A stretch of DNA of 64,000 bases from Bryobacterales bacterium (GTDB lineage: Bacteria > Acidobacteriota > Terriglobia > Bryobacterales > Bryobacteraceae): assembly GCA_016721425.1 (NCBI GenBank), contig JADKID010000009.1, positions 124,001-188,000 of the forward strand, given 5' to 3'. Position numbers and translations under genes: made by a program. How positions within the stretch are numbered: position 1 is the first letter of the stretch; each line of letters begins with the position of its first letter. The notes under the pieces were generated by a model that was given only the letters and a program-made list of their open reading frames with translations, was not told the origin of the DNA and ran no database searches. Shown piece after piece: positions 55,704-64,000 of the stretch.

Positions 55704-57354
55704 TAGAACAAGTATCTGCCCGTTTCCAGCATCCGCGCAGCAAGGCGCCGACGCGCGGCAATCGCGTTGATGGGCTCAAACTTCGCCAAACGCCGTAGCA
55801 GCGCCATGTTGGTGCGTAACGTATCGCCTTCGCTGCAGGCGGCCATCACCTCGCGCGCCTGCGCCTCCACCTTCGCCATGGCATCCCGCAGAAACACATC
55901 GCGAACGTCGTTCGCCAACCCGCCCAGACGCCCGCAGCGCAACGCGACAGACTCCATCGCATAGGCCTGCATCGCGCAATCGGCAAGCGCGGAAAGGATC
56001 TCCTGCTGCTGATCCAGATCGGTGGGATGTTTCTGATAGGCAATGCCGAGCGCGCAAAGCGTGATCCGTTTCGCATTGTCAGCCAGATCCGCGCTGGGCG
56101 GCGCCAGCGGATCAAAGCTAACCCGAAGCTGGCCGCGCTGCACCCGCTTCAGCAGCATGCCCGTCGCCAACAGCCGGTTAATCTCGTTGGTGCCTTCAAA
56201 AATGCGATTGATCCGCGAATCGCGATACGCGCGCTCCACCGCGTAGTCCTGATGGTAGCCGTAGCCGCCGTGGATCTGAACGCCCTCGTCCACCACGTAA
56301 TCCAGCGCTTCGCTGGCAAAGACCTTCACGTAGGAGCACTCGATGGCGAACTCCTCGGCGCCCTTCAGATGGTCGCCAAACTTCTCCACGTCGCCGGCCA
56401 CGCGGTAGCTGATGGTCTCGGTGGCGAAGGTCTGAATCGCCATCTCGGCCAGCTTGTGCTGGATCACGCCGAAGCGGGCGATCGGTCCGCCAAAGGCCTC
56501 GCGCTCCTTGGCGTACTTCAGACAAGCCTGCAATACGTTCTTCGACCCGCCCACGGCAAACGGGCCCAGCTTGAGGCGGCCGATGTTGAGGATGTTGAAC
56601 GCGATGATGTGGCCCCGCCCAATCTCGCCCAGCAGATTCTCCACCGGCACCTGCACGTTGTCGAAGTAGACGGCGCAAGTGGATGACCCCTTGATGCCCA
56701 TCTTCTTCTCTTCCGCCCCCACCGACACGCCCGCAAACGACCGCTCCACCAGAAACGCCGTGAACTTATCCTTGGCGCCATCGATCTTGGCGAAGACGGT
56801 GAACAGATCCGCCTTGCCCGCGTTGGTGATCCACATCTTCGAGCCGTTCAACACGTAGTGCGTGCCGTCGGCTGAGAGATCGGCGCGAGTCTTGGCGGCC
56901 AACGAATCCGAGCCGGCATGCGGCTCTGTCAGCGCATAGGCGCCCACCAACTCCGCGCTGCACAGGCGCGGCAGGTACTTCTGCTTCTGCGCCTCGGTCC
57001 CAAACAGCAGCACCGGCAGCGTGCCGATGCCTGCGTGTGCGCCGTGCCAACCGGAGTACGATCCATCCTTGCTGAGCCCCTCCGCCACCACCATCGCGGA
57101 GATGAGATCCATCTCCATGCCGCCATACGCCTCGGTACGATCACCGCGGTCAGGCCCAGCTCCGCGGATTTGCGCAGCACCCGCACGGCCAGATCGTGGT
57201 CCTGATGCTGGATGGCATCCAAATGCGGCGCCACCTCGCTGGCCCAGAACTCAGCCGTGGCGCGCGCGATGTCGCGGTGCTCGGACGTGAAATCCTCGGG
57301 CGTGAAGATCTGATCAGCCGGCGTGTTTTCGACTAGGAAGTGTGCGCCCTTCAT
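55703..57354 (-). pseudogene. fadE: acyl-CoA dehydrogenase (FadE-like) split by a single-base frameshift
   Basis: Start ATG 57354 overlaps the thiolase stop (ATGA). The frame reads MKGAHFLVENTPADQIFTPEDF through LRKSAELGLTAVIVP, then one base is missing near 57138: the protein would read VIVPEAYGGMEMDL if one G were restored to the CCGAGG there. The second frame continues from MEMDLISAMVVAEGL to the stop at 55703 with normal acyl-CoA dehydrogenase motifs: YALTEPHAGSD (FAD/substrate loop), WITNAGKADLFTVFAKI, GIKGSSTC, and GGYGYHQDYAVERAYRDSRI with the C-terminal active-site region. The rebuilt length is ~550 residues, typical of the long FadE/ACAD group. A real mutation or a sequencing error cannot be told apart here. 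Confidence 0.85.
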
Positions 57355-58481
57355 GCGAGGTTCTCCAGAATTCCGGCGGCGCCCTGGCCGCCTCCTATGC
57401 ACATCGTGACCATGCCGAAACGGACATTGCGGCGCTTCATTTCGCGCAAAATCGTGGCCGTCAGCTTCGCCCCGGTGCAACCGAGCGGGTGGCCCAGCGC
57501 CACCGCGCCGCCGTTGACGTTGACGATATCGGGGTTGAGCCCGGCCTCGCGAATCACCGCCAGCGCCTGTACGGCAAAGGCCTCGTTCAGTTCGATCAGG
57601 CCGATGTCCGATAGCTGAAGCCCAGCCAGCCTCAGCGCCTTCGGAATCGCCTCCACCGGGCCGATGCCCATCACTTCGGGCGCGCATCCGGCGACGGCGA
57701 AGGACACAAACCGGGCCATCGGCTGCAAGCCCAACTTCTTCGCGCGTCCGTCCGACATCACGATCGCGGCAGCCGCGCCATCGGAAGTCTGCGACGCATT
57801 GCCCGCGGTCACGGTGCCGCGCGCGTGGAAGACGGGCTTGAGTTTCGCCAGAGCCTCCAGCGTCGTGTCGGCGCGCGGGCCCTCGTCCTTTGCCAGTCCA
57901 GCCACGGCCACCAACTCGTCGTCAAAACGGCCACCGCTCTGCGCCGCCAGGGCGTTCTGGTGGGAGCGGTAGGCAAAGGCATCCTGCTCCTCGCGCGTGA
58001 TCCCATACCGGCGCTGGAGATTCTCGGCGGTGAGGCCCATGGAGATGTAGATCTCCGGCCACTCCAGCGCCAGCCTCGGGTTCGGGGCAAACTTGTTGCC
58101 GCCCACTGGCACCATGGACATGGATTCCGCGCCGCCGGCCAGCACGATCTCCGCTCCACCGGAACGGATTTTCTCCGCGGCCATGGCAATCGCCTGCAGG
58201 CCCGAAGAACAGAACCGGTTGATGGTAACGGCCGGCACGGTTACGGGTAATCCGGCCGCCAGCGCGCTGATGCGAGCCAGGTTCATACCCTGCTCGCCCT
58301 CCGGCATGGCGCATCCCAGGATCACGTCGTCGATCTGATCCTTGGGAACCTGCGGATACTTGTCAGTGAGCGCGCGAAAAACGGCGGCGCCCAGATCATC
58401 GGGCCGCGTGAGCCGCAGCCCGCCGCGCGGCGCTTTGCCGGCCGGGGTGCGGAGACAATCGATGAGAACGGCTTGCGTCAT
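57351..58481 (-). CDS. fadA: acetyl-CoA acyltransferase (thiolase)
   Basis: Last step of beta-oxidation: cleaves 3-ketoacyl-CoA with CoA. 376 residues, with nucleophile Cys91 in INRFCSSGLQA, NEAFAVQALAV, GGAVALGHPLGCTGA with its active-site His, and a C-terminal MCIGGGQGAA with the second Cys. Within operon order fadN-fadA-fadE; 6 bases separate it from fadN and it overlaps fadE by four. Confidence 0.94.
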   Translation of the reverse strand: MTQAVLIDCLRTPAGKAPRGGLRLTRPDDLGAAVFRALTDKYPQVPKDQIDDVILGCAMPEGEQGMNLARISALAAGLPVTVPAVTINRFCSSGLQAIAMAAEKIRSGGAEIVLAGGAESMSMVPVGGNKFAPNPRLALEWPEIYISMGLTAENLQRRYGITREEQDAFAYRSHQNALAAQSGGRFDDELVAVAGLAKDEGPRADTTLEALAKLKPVFHARGTVTAGNASQTSDGAAAAIVMSDGRAKKLGLQPMARFVSFAVAGCAPEVMGIGPVEAIPKALRLAGLQLSDIGLIELNEAFAVQALAVIREAGLNPDIVNVNGGAVALGHPLGCTGAKLTATILREMKRRNVRFGMVTMCIGGGQGAAGILENLA

Positions 58482-58487
58482 GGCTGC

Positions 58488-60638
58488 TTAGTTCCTCAGA
58501 GCCTTTCCCGTCTTGAGCATATGGGCCATGCGGTCCTGGGTCTTCTGCGTGCCGCACAGCGAGAGGAATGCCTCCCGTTCCAGATCCAGCAGGTGCTGCT
58601 CGCTCACCTGCCGCTCACCCGGATGCGCGCCACCGGTGAGAATCCGCGCCAGCTTGTTGGCGATCAGCACGTCGTGATCGGAAATGTATTCTGCCTGCCG
58701 CATCAGCCAGGCGCCCATATGGAGCGCGGCGTAGGCCGGGTCGCCGCCCACCTGGACGTCGTTGCGCGGCGAACCGGCACGGTACGTGGCCACCATCGAA
58801 AGTGCGGTCCGCTTGGCATCGTCGATGAGGCGGTCGCGGTTCATGGTGATGGCGGCGGCCTTGTCCAGCAGGCCCAGCGCCTTGGCGTTCTCGGCCGAAC
58901 TGGAGACTTTGGCCAGACCGATCAGCTCGTAAACCTTCCTTGGATCCTTGAGACGCGCGATCAGTTCCTTGCAGCCGCCCGCTCCGGGAATCAGGCCCAC
59001 CCCGAACTCCACCAGCCCCATGTACAACTCGGCCTGAGCCTGCACCCGGGGGGCGTGCAGCGCGATCTCGCAGCCGCCGCCCAGCGCGCGCTGATGCGGA
59101 GCCACAACTACCGGTTTACAGGCGTACTTAATGGCCATGTTGGCGTTTTGGAAGCGTTGGATGGCGGCCGAAAGCTCGTCCCACTCCTCTTCCTGCGCAC
59201 CGAGCAGCACCAGCATCAGGTTGGCGCCCACCGAGAAGTTCTCGCCCTGATTGGCGATGACCAGCGCGTCAAAGTCCTGCTCCAGACGGCCCAGCCCCCG
59301 GTACAGGAGCGAGATGGCGTCCTCGCCCAGCGAGTTCATCTTGGAGTGGAATTCGAGACCCAGGCAGCCGTCCCCCAGATCGCGCAGTGTGGCGCCCGGG
59401 TTGGATTCTACTGCCGGCAAATCCTTCAAATTCACTACGCCCGGCCGCGCCGCGGCCACCCCAGCCGGCGGCGCGGGCTGCAAGCCCAGGATGCCCGCCA
59501 GCTCGAACGGCCCGTACGTATGCCCGTAGCCCCAGCGCATCGCCTGATCAATGTCGTGCGGCGAGTGGGCGATCTCCGCCAGACGCTCGTGCGCGTACTC
59601 ATAGGTGTCGCGGAAGAGCCAGCGCACGAAATGCGCAGCCTTGCCGGAGCCGGCCACCAGCGCGCGGAGTCGCGTGGGCAGATCCTCAATCAGCTTCGCG
59701 GCCTCCACCTCCGGCAACCGCGGCTTGGCGGCCTCGTGGTATTCCAGCGTCCGCCAATCCAGGCAGAAGATGTCCTTCTTCGGCCCGCGGCGCTGATAAA
59801 ATCCTCCACCGGTCTTGTCGCCCAGCCAGCCCCGCTGCATCATCTCCGTGAGAAAGCCCGGGGGCAGAAACCGGTCGCGCCAGGGGTCATCCGGAACCAG
59901 ATCATAGAGGTTTCGAGAGACATGATGCCAGACGTCCAGGCCGACAATATCGAGCAGCCGGAACGAGGCGGACTTGGGCAACCCGATCAGGGGACCGGTG
60001 AGGAGATCCACCTCTTCCACGGTGAGCTCCAGCTCGCGCATGTACTGGTAGACGGTCGCGCCGAAAAACGACCCGATCCGGTTGGCAATGAAGTTCGGCG
60101 TGTCCTTGCAGACCACCACACCCTTGCCCAGCACAACGTCCGCGAAAGCGCCGAACCGGGCCATCAGTTCAGGCGCGGTCCTTGGACCCGGAATCAGCTC
60201 CAGCAGATAGAGATAGCGGGGTGGATTGAAAAAGTGGGTACCCAGAAAGCGGGAGCTGGCTTCATCGGGCCAGCCCTCGGTGATCGCGTGGAGCGGGATG
60301 CCGGAAGTGTTGGTCGAGAGGATCGCGCCCGGCTTGGAGTGCACCAGGACTCGCGCCCAGAGGTCCCGCTTGATCGTCAGGTTCTCAGTGACGGCCTCCA
60401 CAATCCAGTCCGCCGAGGCGATCTGCGGGAGATGCTCATCGAAGTTGCCGGCGGTCACCAGCGCGGCGGCGGCCGGTGCGTAGAAAGCGTTGGCGGGTAG
60501 ATCCTTGAGACTTGGCGTTTTCAGGTCCAGCAGCAGCGCACGGATGCCGGCATTGGCGCAGTGGGCAGCGATGCGCGCGCCCATGGTGCCGGCTCCCAGA
60601 ACGGCCACCTGTCGAACCGCGGCAGGGCGGATGGTCAT
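58488..60638 (-). CDS. fadN: 3-hydroxyacyl-CoA dehydrogenase/enoyl-CoA hydratase (FadN-like)
   Basis: A 716-residue bifunctional beta-oxidation enzyme. The N-terminal dehydrogenase domain comes first: Rossmann motif VAVLGAGTMGARIAAHCANAG near residue 12, then HFFNPPRYLYLLELIPG and GLPKSASFRLLDIVGLDV. The C-terminal ~300 residues are enoyl-CoA hydratase/crotonase-like: NFSVGANLMLVL, KPVVVAPHQRALGGGCEIALHA, VGLIPGAGGCKEL. This order is that of Bacillus FadN, opposite to E. coli FadB. ATG 60638 is preferred: there is no Shine-Dalgarno, but TACACT ends 7 bases upstream, indicating a leaderless start. First gene of the operon. Confidence 0.92.
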   Translation of the reverse strand: MTIRPAAVRQVAVLGAGTMGARIAAHCANAGIRALLLDLKTPSLKDLPANAFYAPAAAALVTAGNFDEHLPQIASADWIVEAVTENLTIKRDLWARVLVHSKPGAILSTNTSGIPLHAITEGWPDEASSRFLGTHFFNPPRYLYLLELIPGPRTAPELMARFGAFADVVLGKGVVVCKDTPNFIANRIGSFFGATVYQYMRELELTVEEVDLLTGPLIGLPKSASFRLLDIVGLDVWHHVSRNLYDLVPDDPWRDRFLPPGFLTEMMQRGWLGDKTGGGFYQRRGPKKDIFCLDWRTLEYHEAAKPRLPEVEAAKLIEDLPTRLRALVAGSGKAAHFVRWLFRDTYEYAHERLAEIAHSPHDIDQAMRWGYGHTYGPFELAGILGLQPAPPAGVAAARPGVVNLKDLPAVESNPGATLRDLGDGCLGLEFHSKMNSLGEDAISLLYRGLGRLEQDFDALVIANQGENFSVGANLMLVLLGAQEEEWDELSAAIQRFQNANMAIKYACKPVVVAPHQRALGGGCEIALHAPRVQAQAELYMGLVEFGVGLIPGAGGCKELIARLKDPRKVYELIGLAKVSSSAENAKALGLLDKAAAITMNRDRLIDDAKRTALSMVATYRAGSPRNDVQVGGDPAYAALHMGAWLMRQAEYISDHDVLIANKLARILTGGAHPGERQVSEQHLLDLEREAFLSLCGTQKTQDRMAHMLKTGKALRN

Positions 60639-60645
60639 GGGGGAC

Positions 60646-60651
60646 AGTGTA
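60646..60651 (-). promoter_or_regulatory. -10-like element directly before fadN
   Basis: TACACT on the minus strand, 7 bases before the ATG at 60638. It supports that start over the upstream in-frame ATG at 60674. The -35 is weak. Confidence 0.35.
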
Positions 60652-60703
60652 GCGAATGACGCGAACGCCTGCATGGAATTCGCAACGCCGGCCAGGAAGG
60701 CCG

Positions 60704-61678
60704 TTAGAAACTAGCGCCCGGGGGGATGAACAGGTTGGCGGAAATCAGCGAAGTCAGCCAGCCTTTGCGCTCTCGGAAATCGGCCCAATCGATGGCGGAT
60801 GCCTCGCCCTCATCGGAGAAGAACCCTACCCCCCCCGACGCGATCCGGCGGTCCGTCCAGCGGTCCACCACGTTTCCGTCGATCAGCGTTGCAAACTGCG
60901 CGCCGGTCACCTGCACCTGAATGAGGTAGGGATGGTTCGCTTTCAGGGCAACCGGGATGGGCAACTCGGTCCGGCCAAACTGATTCGAGTCCAATACACC
61001 GTACCGCACGATGTTGGAGCCAGAAACCTCGCCTGGACGCACGATGACGATCTTGGTGGCGTAGTAATTGCGCGCATCCTGAGCGCGAAAGGCCCAGCTC
61101 AGCGCCTTCTTCTGGACCGATCCACTGAATTCCATCGTGTAGTTTCTGGTGTTCAGCGTAGGCTTCCACAGCCGCAGCCGCCCCGGATGTGCGGTGCCGC
61201 CCTGCACGGACCACCCCGCCGCAGCGCCGGCCCAGTCCTTTAACTGGCCTTCGAAGTTAGAATGGACCCGCAGAGGCTTCTCTCCAGGCAACCGATTCTG
61301 AAGCCAGGAAATCCATTGCGGCACGGGCGCATCCGCTTGCGACCCATTCTCCTTGACCAGGCTCGGCTGAGCGCTAGGAAGGTTGGATGCCAGCGGATTG
61401 GGGCCCGAAGGCGACTCCGGGAAGTAGTAGCGGGCTGCCACCATCGCCACCATTAAGCCCACTACCAATCCGGCCAGCGTCGCATTGGACGTCTTGGACT
61501 GCTGCTTCGGTGTCTGGGAATTGGCACCCTTCCAGAATGGATCCTCTTCGAACTCCATGTCGCGAAGGATGGAAGCGGACGCGCGCGGCCCCTTCTTCTT
61601 GCAGCGCTCACTGCAGAAGAGCCTGTCGGTCAATTGTCGAAGCGGACTCACTTCTTTTCCGCAACGTTGGCAACGCAT
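60704..61678 (-). CDS. zinc-ribbon, single-pass membrane protein with LamG-like domain
   Basis: A 324-residue protein. The N-terminal zinc ribbon is CQRCGKEV...FCSERCKKKG (residues 3-29). A cytoplasmic linker is followed by one transmembrane helix (~68-86, ATLAGLVVGLMVAMVAARYYF). The extracytoplasmic ~180 residues look like a concanavalin-A/LamG jelly roll, with WSFRAQDARNYYATKIVI-like strands and HPYLIQVQVTGAQFATLIDGNVVDRW. Such domains bind sugars or proteins. Function unknown; the zinc ribbon may contact a cytoplasmic partner. Confidence 0.65.
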   Translation of the reverse strand: MRCQRCGKEVSPLRQLTDRLFCSERCKKKGPRASASILRDMEFEEDPFWKGANSQTPKQQSKTSNATLAGLVVGLMVAMVAARYYFPESPSGPNPLASNLPSAQPSLVKENGSQADAPVPQWISWLQNRLPGEKPLRVHSNFEGQLKDWAGAAAGWSVQGGTAHPGRLRLWKPTLNTRNYTMEFSGSVQKKALSWAFRAQDARNYYATKIVIVRPGEVSGSNIVRYGVLDSNQFGRTELPIPVALKANHPYLIQVQVTGAQFATLIDGNVVDRWTDRRIASGGVGFFSDEGEASAIDWADFRERKGWLTSLISANLFIPPGASF

Positions 61679-61804
61679 CTAAATATCCCCGGCTACTGGC
61701 ATCGTAACAGCGATTCCCCCAGGTTGATCCCTCCTAGGTGATTTTGCGCAACGGCTTCAGGCTTTCGAGTGCTAAAGTCGCGCAAGTCGCCACCGCGGCG
61801 GCGT

Positions 61805-64000
61805 TCAACCTTGAAACTGGGCGCGCCCATGCCTTTGCTCGCCAACCACGCAGCCATAGAGGCACACATGATCAAACGCCCAGAGGTTAACGTCTTCCAT
61901 CCCAATTTCCTGAGCATACTCGACCTCTCGACCCCAAGGGTATCCTCCACGAAACACCGGAATCATCGCCCTGACCGAACTCACCGGCCAGCCAAGATCA
62001 AGGGGGAATCGCAGGCAGGCGCGTGCGAGATCCAAGTCCCGAGACCAAGCGCCATGATCTAGCGCCTCAATCCTGAATCGGTCGAAACCGGCCGTGACTT
62101 TAGATGCCCATTCCACCGGGAGGTTGACGAACCGGTTGAGACGGCCCCCCAGATTGTGGATGCCCGCGGGCGCCGGGTAGTTCACATCGTAGGGGAACAA
62201 CACCTCAAATTCGGCTGTGGGGTACACGGCCTTCACCACACCGATGACGCCTGCGACGTGATCCCGCAGACGGTTTCGCAGAAACGTCGCGTCCGCCTCG
62301 TACCCCAGTGGGTCGTCGTTCGGACCGGTAAAGACGTGCAGCGCCCGGCCCAGCGCCGCCAAAGCCGCACCGGTAGTCTCCGAATCGTAGTAGCCCATCC
62401 CACCCCCTGTGTTGCTGGATGAGTAGTTGGAGAAGTACCACCACGTAAACTCGCCGCACTGTAGCGAAGGGGCGAGTCCAGCGGCACCCTGGAGCGCCGC
62501 AATTTCGAGAAGTGCCGCCGACTGAAACGCCCGCACATCAGCCCGGAACGCGCAGTGAGCCGATTGCAGACCTCCGAATCCCGTTGAGGTCACCACCGCC
62601 GTGCCGTCGGGAAACTGGGCGGCAAACTCCACCGGAGGATTGACCAGTTCCATCGACAGCGCCGTGGTCACCGGCTGGCCCGCCGCGGCAGCCAGTTGGA
62701 AAAAATCAGCGTGCCACGCCCTGGCGCCCCGGTTCAGGAGTTGAGCCGCGGTTGGGTCCACCTGCCAGACACCCATCGAGCCTCCGTCCAGAACCGCCCC
62801 GCCTGTGATCGCGCCAGTCGATCCGGAGACGTTCGCAACCGAAGCCGTGATGGCGAATCGATAGGCCTCGGCGGCCGAGCGGGCCCGGATCACCAGGGCA
62901 TCGTCAGCGGCGCGAGCCCAGACACCAACATAGGTGGCGTTGATCAGATGTGCAAAGTGCCGGGCCACGGTGAAGCGGTCCTCGTTCCCTAGCACCGTCT
63001 TGCCGCAAATCTGGCCGCCGATGTTCACAAACGCCTGATCGCCCGGCCGAAAGCTACCCTGTACGCTAAGTGTCACCTCCGGTAGCACTCCGCCCGTCCG
63101 CAAACGCTGATTCCACCAGAACACGCCGATGTACTCATTGATCCGGCCTCGATAGCCGAGTTGGTCGAACATCCACAGGATGCGGGCTGGCGGCAGTTTG
63201 TACGTATGATCCGTGGAATAGTCGAGGGCCGGCGTCTCAAAGCTCCCCGCCGTCACGGGTTCGGGCAGGTCGCCAGGCACCGCGGCTTCGAGAAAGTCAA
63301 AGTAGAATGGCTGGTCATCCACAGCGGTCAGGCGAACCGTGTGCCGACCGGCAGGCACGTTAGCCGCTACCCGGCGCCGTGTGCTCACCGCTGGCTCCAC
63401 CGCCAGTTGAGTGGAAAGCACCATCACCACGGCGCCGTCCAATTCCACCGTTGCCGCCCCGCGATCGGCATACAAGGAGGTGCCAATCCAGACCTCGTGC
63501 GCGGCTCGTGATTCGTACTGAATCGTCACCGTGGAACCCCCCATCCTGGCAGCGCGCGCCGAGTTGTCCTGGAAAAAGCCAGCCTCCGGAATCCAGAAGC
63601 CGCTGTACTCACACTGGTTATCCAGCGAGGAGACGCGCACGCTCCCCGGTCCCGCCACCTGAAGCCGCCGCACCGAGTCCGGCCCCGTGACGGTCCAATT
63701 CGTGAAGTCTGCAAACCACTCGGCCGGCTGGTAGTCGGCCGCCATCGCTAGACGTGGGGCAAGCGTCAGCCACATCTGGCGAATCTGTGTGATGCCGAGC
63801 GCGGCAAAATCGAGTGTCACTCGCAGCGTCGCGCCGGAACTGCCGCCGGCGAGGCGAACCTCGCTTGCCGCCGTGCGCAAGTTCTCGTTCTTCGCCACGG
63901 CGTAGAGCGTGATGAAGCTGGCATCGTAGCCGCCCTGCACCGTCTGGATCAGCAACCGCGCACCCACCGTACTGGCTTGTAGAGCGAACGGCGTTTGTGC
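61805..64000 (-). CDS. large protein with a C-terminal glycoside-hydrolase-like TIM barrel, truncated by window end
   Basis: Open through the right edge, so the N-terminus is missing; at least 731 residues are visible. A GTG at 63965-63967 is in frame, but the codons beyond it continue in the same style (AQTPFALQAST). The first ~500 visible residues are beta-rich (for example SVNLP-type strands and VPAGRHTVRLTAVDDQPFYFDFLEA, which reads like a carbohydrate-binding module). The last ~250 residues look like a TIM barrel: CGEFTWWYFSN, EVLFPYDVNYPAP, FRIEALDHGAWS, RAMIPVFRGGYPWGREVEYA, then VNLWAFDHVCLYG. Acidic residues at strand ends suggest a hydrolase. A phage-tail-like protein of unknown type is an alternative; I cannot decide. 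Confidence 0.55.
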   Translation of the reverse strand, partial: AQTPFALQASTVGARLLIQTVQGGYDASFITLYAVAKNENLRTAASEVRLAGGSSGATLRVTLDFAALGITQIRQMWLTLAPRLAMAADYQPAEWFADFTNWTVTGPDSVRRLQVAGPGSVRVSSLDNQCEYSGFWIPEAGFFQDNSARAARMGGSTVTIQYESRAAHEVWIGTSLYADRGAATVELDGAVVMVLSTQLAVEPAVSTRRRVAANVPAGRHTVRLTAVDDQPFYFDFLEAAVPGDLPEPVTAGSFETPALDYSTDHTYKLPPARILWMFDQLGYRGRINEYIGVFWWNQRLRTGGVLPEVTLSVQGSFRPGDQAFVNIGGQICGKTVLGNEDRFTVARHFAHLINATYVGVWARAADDALVIRARSAAEAYRFAITASVANVSGSTGAITGGAVLDGGSMGVWQVDPTAAQLLNRGARAWHADFFQLAAAAGQPVTTALSMELVNPPVEFAAQFPDGTAVVTSTGFGGLQSAHCAFRADVRAFQSAALLEIAALQGAAGLAPSLQCGEFTWWYFSNYSSSNTGGGMGYYDSETTGAALAALGRALHVFTGPNDDPLGYEADATFLRNRLRDHVAGVIGVVKAVYPTAEFEVLFPYDVNYPAPAGIHNLGGRLNRFVNLPVEWASKVTAGFDRFRIEALDHGAWSRDLDLARACLRFPLDLGWPVSSVRAMIPVFRGGYPWGREVEYAQEIGMEDVNLWAFDHVCLYGCVVGEQRHGRAQFQG

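Noticed and set aside
58473..60500. 675-codon plus-strand open frame opposite fadN
   Set aside because: Antisense shadow; the minus-strand frame has full FadN motifs.

Overview
The window looks like a chromosomal segment of an Acidobacteriota bacterium, most likely of the Solibacter/Bryobacter group. This is inferred from gene content, not from a marker gene: high GC throughout, an Oar-like TonB-dependent receptor with an N-terminal carboxypeptidase-regulatory domain, large ECF/FecR modules, several secreted glycoside hydrolases, and many oversized orphan membrane proteins. There is no rRNA, insertion sequence, CRISPR array or obvious prophage. One tRNA is present, tRNA-Ser(CGA).

Layout. 1-12.3 kb: partial PIG-L deacetylase, a TonB-dependent receptor translationally coupled to a subclass-B3-like metallo-beta-lactamase, a large secreted M6 metalloprotease, an ankyrin protein and two hypotheticals, an FMN reductase, MsrA and a small membrane protein. 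12.4-22.8 kb: a PaiB-like protein, an ECF sigma factor with an 810-residue anti-sigma/FecR protein, then two ABC ATPase/permease pairs in overlapping series, an orphan polytopic membrane protein, a secreted hypothetical and a frame-disrupted small gene. 22.8-29.5 kb: a hypothetical, tRNA-Ser, then a compact nine-gene bacterial microcompartment (BMC) operon: PduL, tandem BMC-T, BMC-H, BMC-P, CoA-acylating aldehyde dehydrogenase, two more BMC-P, a class II (fuculose-phosphate type) aldolase and a DeoR regulator. 29.6-37 kb: a membrane protein, a secreted GH29 alpha-L-fucosidase, another large membrane protein, a second DeoR regulator and a Tat-exported sugar isomerase-like protein. 37-42.6 kb: a molybdopterin/Fe-S/cytochrome b respiratory module of the polysulfide/thiosulfate reductase type whose cytochrome b is fused to half of a YeeE/YedE sulfur transporter, followed by the other half and by a rhodanese-like protein with no active-site Cys. 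42.6-50.4 kb: a DUF2293 protein, a membrane pyrophosphatase, a membrane protein, PPK2 and a GH2 enzyme. 50.4-64 kb: a PQQ-type sugar dehydrogenase, an RNA uracil methyltransferase, TrpS, an MFS transporter, a P-loop kinase, a fadN-fadA-fadE-like beta-oxidation operon with a frameshifted fadE, a zinc-ribbon membrane protein and a truncated large protein with a TIM-barrel-like C-terminus.

How the parts fit. The secreted alpha-L-fucosidase would release L-fucose. The BMC operon has the enzymes expected to cleave a deoxyhexulose phosphate to lactaldehyde and DHAP, oxidise lactaldehyde to lactyl-CoA, and convert it to the acyl phosphate inside a shell. The fucosidase and BMC promoters have similar architecture and share a short motif, suggesting co-regulation. 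The isomerase, kinase and NAD-recycling dehydrogenase are not in the window. The sulfur module is the least conventional locus: an Mo-enzyme oxidoreductase physically joined to a putative thiosulfate/sulfur channel, with a membrane-tethered carrier whose only Cys is its penultimate residue.

Several genes have a -10-like hexamer 6-8 bases before the start codon and no Shine-Dalgarno, suggesting frequent leaderless transcription.
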